Below are positions 57,675 to 64,000 of a stretch of DNA of 64,000 nt, one piece after another (within the stretch, counting starts at the first letter, position 1; each line of letters starts with the position of its first letter). Under the pieces are notes generated by a model. That model was not told the DNA's origin. It did no database searches and saw only the letters and a program-made list of their open reading frames with translations. This stretch comes from Arachnopeziza araneosa (taxonomy: Eukaryota > Ascomycota > Leotiomycetes > Helotiales > Arachnopezizaceae): the NCBI GenBank assembly GCA_003988855.1, contig QYAI01000120.1, positions 56,337 to 120,336 on the forward strand, written 5' to 3'. The position numbers and the translations under genes were made by a program.

Positions 57675-60600
57675 ATGGATACTCTTGCCTCACGTCCCGG
57701 CGACAGCGGTGAGCCTTGCGAAAATTGCGAAAAAATTCGATTTCCAAGATTCTTCTGCGCCGAATGTGATTTGGGATACTGTGAAGATTGTTGGTTTAAG
57801 ACCAAGATCCATGATCCAGGAAGAACTAGGCGCAATCGCATACCCCACGAGAAGCTGAGTAGGGAGGTCGTTGAGTTGTTAAGAGGGATATTCACCCCAC
57901 CGAGTGACCCGGCTGAACAACGAAAACTACACGATACAGATGCCGATACTATTTGGTTTGGGGTCATTCGAAATGCTACAGATCTACCAGTACTGCAAGA
58001 TTATGGGCGATACGCGAAGCTCATGCAAGAGAGCTATACCAGCGAATACCCCGAACGATGGCCACAATTGGTATCTTTTGTTGGCCAAACAGGTGTGAAG
58101 ACCTTCAATCGTAATCATGGTATATCTCTTGCTAATGCTAGCACAGGCGCTGGAAAGAGCACACTTGTCAAGACTCTGGTTGAATATCAAAGTAACCTAA
58201 AACTGCCCAACAATCATGAATTTCCCACGCCAATTGCGGGGTCGATAGATGATCACGCCCCGACTTCTGGCGACGTGCACCTCTACGCTGATCCTTCCAC
58301 ATATATCTCTCAGCATCCTATACTATATGCCGACTGTGAGGGTATGGATGGCGGAGAAAGATCTCCAGTCGGTGCTACAAGCAAAGACCATTCCCTGCCC
58401 AAGAAAATCCGAAAATTTCCGAAAGCTGTGAAACGGGAGATGGTATGGGCCAACAACCCCGAGAAATGTAAAAGAGAATTTGCGGTGAAAAACCTCTATC
58501 CTCGACTCCTCTATGCGTTTTCGGACATCGTTGTGTTTGTTTTACGTAATGACAGGTTTGCTCGGAAACACGTAAAGCTCCCGTTTACAACTACTGACAA
58601 TTATTTAGGACATTTGAATCGGCTGCTCTCGTTCCAATGCTGCAATGGGCGGCCGCTTCTATTGAGGGTTCTGTCAATCAATCTGCCATGCCACACGCCA
58701 TTATTGTGCTAAACTTCACGGATCCGAGTATTGAACCGAGCGGCTGGATAACTTCCTCGGCTACTGATAAACTGTTAAACACTTATTCTAACGCTCTCTG
58801 GGATAATGCTGATGTTAGGACTCACGCAAAATATTGGCAGGAACGTGGCAGCCCCGTATACACTACTAAGGACCTCCTGCTCTGCTACTATTCCACAGTC
58901 AATGTCGTCAGAATGCCCCAGAAAGGACGCTTTGCTCTAGTTGACCAACAGATTAAAGAGCTCAATTCTCAAATCCAAAACCAATGCGCCAAGGCACGGG
59001 AGAATAGGAAACGTCTGCGGGTCACGTTCAATTCCGAGGAGTTTCAATCAGCATTGTCTATGGGTTTTGATCACTTCTCAAAGCGTCTAGATGCACCTTT
59101 CGATTTCGTAGAACTTTCCTGGAAATTAAATCCAATTCCAAAAGATTTCGGAGGCAACATACTCCGACTTGCATTGGCTATTAAAAATGATCCTAGGATG
59201 GAAAATGCTACCGGGCCACAGATATTTCAGAGCCTCGGACATATGGTAGCCTCATGTATAATGCTGGATTTCGTGCGACACAAGCTAAAAGGTATGTCAA
59301 TGATCTTTGAGCCGATGACTGGTATAGTTTGAGAGATTTACTTGGGTAGGAACTGCGTCTCAACTGATCCACCACTACAAAGAATGCTATATGAGAGCCC
59401 TAAGCGAGTTCTGCGAGGACTGGTGGCCTTGCAGTTTTACGAATAAAAGAGGTCGCTGTGTTAATACTCGCCGAGGGCACGCCAAAGGACACCAGGACAA
59501 GAAAGGTTCCGTATTAGCATCCGGAATCTATCAGAATATAGAGTCCTTTAACGAACGCTACTATGCTCCTATATGGCATACCACAATCGAAAAGAATTTG
59601 GAAAATACAAGAGGAGAAATGGAGAGAATGAGAAGAGGCGAATTGGCTATAGAAGAAGAACCAGCAGCGGCCAAACTTCATTTGAGGCAAATGAACAGAT
59701 TCTACTCTAGTCTTGGTGACGTTAACTCATATATGAACCATTCTGCCTGTTTTTCCTGCTTGCGAGAGCTACCTCAGCATCCACTCCCATGTGGACATGT
59801 TCTCTGTACTAACTGTGTGAAGTCCTTTGCGCATAAAGATAGTCCAGCGTTGTACTTGATGGAATGGTGTCCCCTCCATGCGACACAAAAGTGGGATCAA
59901 CCGTGGCAGATTCAAGTAAAACCTCAGTTAGCAGGAGTTAGAGTTCTTGCTCTTGACGGGTGTGTCCCTTGGTATTTATTCACGAATCGAATTAACATAC
60001 CGCAGTGGAGGAATGCGTGCAATAGTACAAGTTCACGTTCTCAGAGAGGTTCAGCGCCACCTAGGCAGCATACCGATTGCCAAGTTTTTTGATCTCATAG
60101 TCGGAACGAGGTATGACTATTTTTTGCCATTCCTTCAAAAAATTCTGACATCACTGTAGTACTGGTGGTATTATCGGGCTGGGGCTAGGAGTAGAAAATT
60201 GGTCCGTTTCACAATGTGAAAAACGTATGGAAGATCTTATATTCAGAGCTTTCACTGCCAGAGAGCTCAATAGAGTTCCGATTCTAGCGTCAATTTCGAC
60301 CTTCAAACACAAAGGGAAGTACAAGACTAAAATATTCGTGGATGGCCTGAAAGATTTCTTCGGTAACGCACAATTGTTTGGGGGAATTTCCGACGACGAT
60401 CGCTACCAGAGGAAGGTAGCCGTCATTTCCACAACAGAAGCAGGACAAAGAGCTGTCGTTTTAACAAATTACAATCGGCCTTCTCGAGGTGCTGACGCAG
60501 GTAAATTTTCAAACATCATTTTTTCCTCACTGTTTCAACTGAACGCTCTCTAGGTCAACGACAGGTTGAATATCATTTTGAAAGACCTGAAAAGGGTGAT

Positions 60601-63013
60601 GCTGAGTTGAAGATATGGGAAGTGTCAGTTCATCCACTTTCAATTTTTTCTGGGATAATGCTGAAAATACTCCCCAGGTGTCGAGCCACAACTGCTGCAA
60701 CTGGATACTTCAAGCCACTATACAATGACCGTACTGGTATTAACTATGTTGACGGAGGACTCTACCACCAAAACCCAATCCAAATCGCCAAGGAAGAACA
60801 GAAGCTCCTTTGGCCCGACACTCAAAATCAACCTCCTGACATCGTCCTTTCAATTGGCACGTCTTGCAAAGAGGAACACGAGACACCCTCTAGTAGTATG
60901 TTATCGAAATATAGAGAGAAAATGTTCAAGACTGCATTGAACAGGTTTGATAACACCGAGGATGCGGAAAACACATGGAATCAATTCCTTGAGGAAGTCC
61001 GCTTGCCTAAAAGCTCCACCAACAGTCGCTACATACGACTGAATCCAAAGGTGGAGAAACAGCCGCAATTCGATGATATTCAAAAATACCAAACCTTAAT
61101 CCATGAAACCAAAAAAATCCTCGAATCAGCACAATGGACCTCAATAGCAAGGGCTGTGGCGAATCGATTAATTGCAAGCTCTTTCTATTTTGAAAAAGAC
61201 ACCAGCGACCCGGACGAGAATACAGTGCAAGGTATTTCCTTATATAAATCCCTCGTCTTCAATTAGTTTACTAACTGCTTTCCCAGGCTACATCTATTGT
61301 CGCTTCCCAGAAGGTTCGCAAGAGCTGAGAGGTCTTGGAAAATTGCTCCAAAACCTTCAGTCCTTTTATTTTCAGCCACGTTTCATTATTTCAGAGCAAA
61401 ACGAGGATCACGATGGTTCAATTATTGAGATAACCAATGGAACCATCGCCGCAATGATACAGGAGGTGTTTTTTAATATGGAAATAGTAAGGATTCGGTT
61501 GTCGTCAAAAGTTGCGAAAACCACGATTTCCTTATGTCTAGGAAGGGAAAGAGGCGATGAAATTTTGCCTATTAGCGGTTTTCCACGGCATCTTAAGTCA
61601 GAAGAACCAATAATTAGTGAGTGACTTTTCATGAAAAATAATCTGACATCTCGCCTGACTAATCTAGCATCTCCGACTTACTTCGAGGGCAAAAGCAAGA
61701 AAGCCCACAGACCAGTTCAAACGAATGATCTTAGTGGTAAGTTTCTATTATTTATTGCAAGCCTTGGCTGATTTAACAACGATCTCGATGATGAGACAGC
61801 TATGACGGATACCTCAAGCGAACAAATTCCATCCTGGGCTCAAGGCTATCAAAGTTCGGAAAACACCAGTATAGCTGAAATGGCCGATACATCCTTAGAA
61901 ACATCCTCTCCTGTAGCAAAAGAGGCGCAATCACCTCAGGCAGATCCCGGGTTCACATTGAGTGGCCTGTTTAGATTTGGAGAAAGCTCAAATACGATCA
62001 GGCGAACAGGAGAAGACTCGCCGGAAACATTCGCTGCGCGTCATCCAAGACTGTCCAAACGCCTACAAAAACCTGAGCGTAGTTTTTATCTTCGGCATAA
62101 TGAGCCAATACCCGACATTCTCCGGATCTCAGACCCGACACAGAGAAAGCCTTCACCAAGCGAATATGAGCCAGATCTGGGTTCTCAAGCTAGCTCCATC
62201 AATGAGGAACGCTTGCAAAATTCTCATATAGATGAATCTTTGCCTTTATATTCCGCTTCCAAGGAAACAAGACAACCGTGGTCCAGATATACTACTTACG
62301 ATAGTGCGATAGAGCAACCAGACGAAGCTCCGTCTCCAATTTTAGAGCCAAGCGCTTCAAGTTTTGAGAGCTCTAGGCGTTACAGCGACGAACTAAGATC
62401 TCGGAGTGGGGGTTCCCGTGTCCAGTCTTCCTATCCAGATTCTGTGGATCTAGTAGCATCAAGAGACTTTAGATCTGTGGCGGGAGGGCAGCTCTTTTCC
62501 TTAGCGACCGTGGGAAATGACGAAGTGGAGCAAAGTCCGGAGACTGGTGGATATGTTCCTACCAATACCCGAACCGGATTGTACAGAAACAGCGGTACAT
62601 TCCGCAAAGCACCAAAACCGCCCGTGCCGTACAAAAAACCTTCACTGATAAAAAGCCCACCTATATCACCAGTGGCCGAGGGTGACTCTTACTTATATGG
62701 TGCTTCCAATAGCGGCACAAGCTTAAGCAGCCGTCCGCCGCCACGCCCCTCCGTCACCGCACCTGAATTAGCAAGGCGAGCTCGTCCTGAAGTCCCTCTT
62801 CGTCCGCGGCATCGACAATCAGTCGATGACAGCCGTGATATGGAACCACGGTCACTTCCTCCTATTCAATCAGTCGATTCTAGATCGAGAAACGACGAGC
62901 ATATTGAACATGCGCCACAGCATGGGAAGGGACGAGTTCGATACCTAGCTAATAATCTTCAGATTGACTTGCCTTCCTCTTCTCGACCAAACCCTTATTC
63001 GCAGGTCCCGTAG
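57675..63013 (+). CDS. Multidomain B-box/P-loop NTPase/RING/patatin phospholipase
   Basis: Eleven exons (57675-58092, 58147-58555, 58609-59291, 59350-59959, 60006-60110, 60160-60500, 60554-60623, 60678-61231, 61287-61616, 61668-61736, 61800-63013) give 1600 aa. Residues 15-46 form a B-box-like zinc finger (C15, C18, C28, C31, C36, C39, H46). A P-loop GQTGAGKST (136-145) and a DCEG (202-205) switch motif resemble dynamin/GBP-type GTPases. Residues 637-680 form a RING-like zinc site (C637, C640, C651, H653, C656, C659, C677, H680). From 703 a patatin domain has DGGGMRA (706-712), nucleophile Ser742 in GTSTG and Asp904 in the DGG motif. Residues from about 1200 are disordered and Pro/Ser/Arg-rich. 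No signal peptide is present, so it is intracellular. It likely couples nucleotide binding to phospholipid hydrolysis. Separate genes from exon 11 on cannot be excluded. Confidence 0.82.
58093..58146 (+). other. 54-nt stop-free intron that splits the P-loop
   Basis: GTGTGA..GCTAATGCTAGCACAG. Removal gives the consensus P-loop GQTGAGKST. Retention keeps the frame and inserts 18 residues between the T and the second G of the loop. Confidence 0.75.
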
Positions 63014-64000
63014 AGAGCACATTAGGGGAGGAAGAAGCACTGCAATTAGATTATCCTGGATCGATCAAAAGATGAAATGAGCACAAAAAGAACGAAATAG
63101 TATTATTTTAAGGTGTAGCGCGGCCTAGCAATGGCGCCGAAGGAATATGGGGGCCTAACATAACTCCTAGTTGCCTACAAGGCTCGCGCAAGAGGAAAAG
63201 AGCAACGGGTAGTAAGCCAGCCAAAAAAACATTGCCTGGCGAGAGAAAATCGCTTTCAGTATTTCTATCGTCCATCTTTTCTTCATATTTGAAAGTCTTA
63301 TAATGATTAGAGTTAAATTTGCGTCTTAATCAGGAGGTTTTGGTTTCGAAAGAGATTTAGGAACTATTCTCATGGTAAAATCACGGCTTGTTAAGGTCAA
63401 ACCGTGATTGGAAACGATGAAATGTGACTGGTACAATTGGTTGTTACTGGAAAGAGAAGAATGTCTGTGAGGATGAAGTAAAAGGCTTTGATAGAATAGT
63501 GAAGCATATAAAAATCACATCCACGTGACCAATCATCCATGCTATTCCTCAACTGCTACGATTACAAATATTTCTGAGCAATTATAAAGTTCTGTGGAAG
63601 TCCGAGAAGAATCCGGCTTGAGGCTAGAAGGACGGGTTCTGAGAGTAGGGAAAAGCGGGTCGGAAGGACCCTCACCGACGGAAAGCGGTAATCTGATACT
63701 GAACCTCCCCTAAGTTCCAAAATCCAGGAAGACTCTTGATGAGGGTAAGATACATCCGTGCTTTATTGCGGGGGTTCTAATCGAAAACTACGCTACGATC
63801 CCGTATCTCCTCTTCCTGCTCCCTTTAATAATGTCGCATGCGGAGGAATTCGACTAGCTGGAGACAGATAAAGAGCTCAGAAATGGACCAGGTGCCGGAT
63901 TAGGAAATCAGGTCAAAGACGTCTGAAAGCAGAGATCCGAAAGCAGCGATGTCGTGATCACTGGAATGAGCTAGTGAAGGCTCAAAGGAAGCAAATGAAG
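63014..64000. other. Intergenic to window end, no gene seen
   Basis: About 990 bases after the patatin gene. No coding ORF, RNA gene or repeat could be supported. Confidence 0.55.

Noticed and set aside
58093..58146. Reading the patatin gene straight through this segment
   Set aside because: It would put 18 residues into the P-loop, whereas splicing restores the exact consensus. Retained only as a possible alternative form.
1..64000. tRNA or rRNA genes
   Set aside because: I scanned by eye for T-loop GGTTCRA-type sequence with matching arms and found no convincing candidate; a covariance search would be decisive.

Overview
The window comes from a filamentous ascomycete (Pezizomycotina; a Leotiomycetes-type fungus is my best guess). 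The genes are interrupted by many 41-91 nt introns with GT..AG ends and CTAAC/CTGAC-like branch sites, several signal peptides are followed by Ser/Thr-rich mucin-like proteins, and the families are typical of such fungi: Zn2Cys6 and C2H2 regulators, CE1 esterases, a GH2 beta-mannosidase, MFS sugar porters, CBM19 and EI24 proteins. No homology search was run. Gene models were built by hand from splice signals, reading phase and recognised motifs. Every complete multi-exon model sums to a whole number of codons.

Layout. 0-9 kb: 3' end of an unknown gene, a mercuric-reductase-like flavoprotein, a secreted CBM19 Ser/Thr-rich protein and an F-box protein. 9.8-10.8 kb: a secreted CE1 esterase. 11.4-19.1 kb: four genes arranged like a catabolic cluster, namely an APC amino-acid/choline-type permease, a PhyH-family Fe(II)/2OG dioxygenase, a Zn2Cys6 regulator and a Rieske oxygenase. 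The permease and dioxygenase, and the regulator and Rieske gene, each share a divergent promoter. 19.8-26 kb: a small possible secreted ORF without ATG, an EI24-type membrane protein and a 939-aa mucin-like surface protein. 27-29 kb: an MFS sugar porter. 29.4-31.7 kb: non-coding DNA with two arrays of a degenerate repeat and a gene relic. 31.8-33.7 kb: a second CE1 esterase and a VOC protein. 34.8-37 kb: a C2H2 regulator, preceded by over 4 kb rich in microsatellites. 41.3-44.8 kb: a 1166-aa coiled-coil protein, followed by repeat-rich DNA. 46.7-52.1 kb: a GH2 beta-mannosidase and an MFS sugar porter in divergent orientation. 52.7-53.1 kb: an ankyrin-repeat relic. 53.7-54.9 kb: a small secreted cysteine-rich protein and a small unknown protein. 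57.7-63.0 kb: an 11-exon gene for a 1600-aa protein.

That last protein is the most striking feature. In order it carries a B-box-like zinc finger, a P-loop NTPase with a dynamin/GBP-like DxxG motif, a RING-like zinc finger, a patatin phospholipase with intact Ser/Asp catalytic motifs, and a 400-residue proline-rich disordered tail. The combination of an NTP-dependent switch with a lipase effector suggests a fungal immune-receptor or incompatibility-type system, by analogy with patatin-bearing fungal NLRs. Its P-loop is split by a 54-nt stop-free intron whose retention would insert 18 residues into the nucleotide-binding loop.
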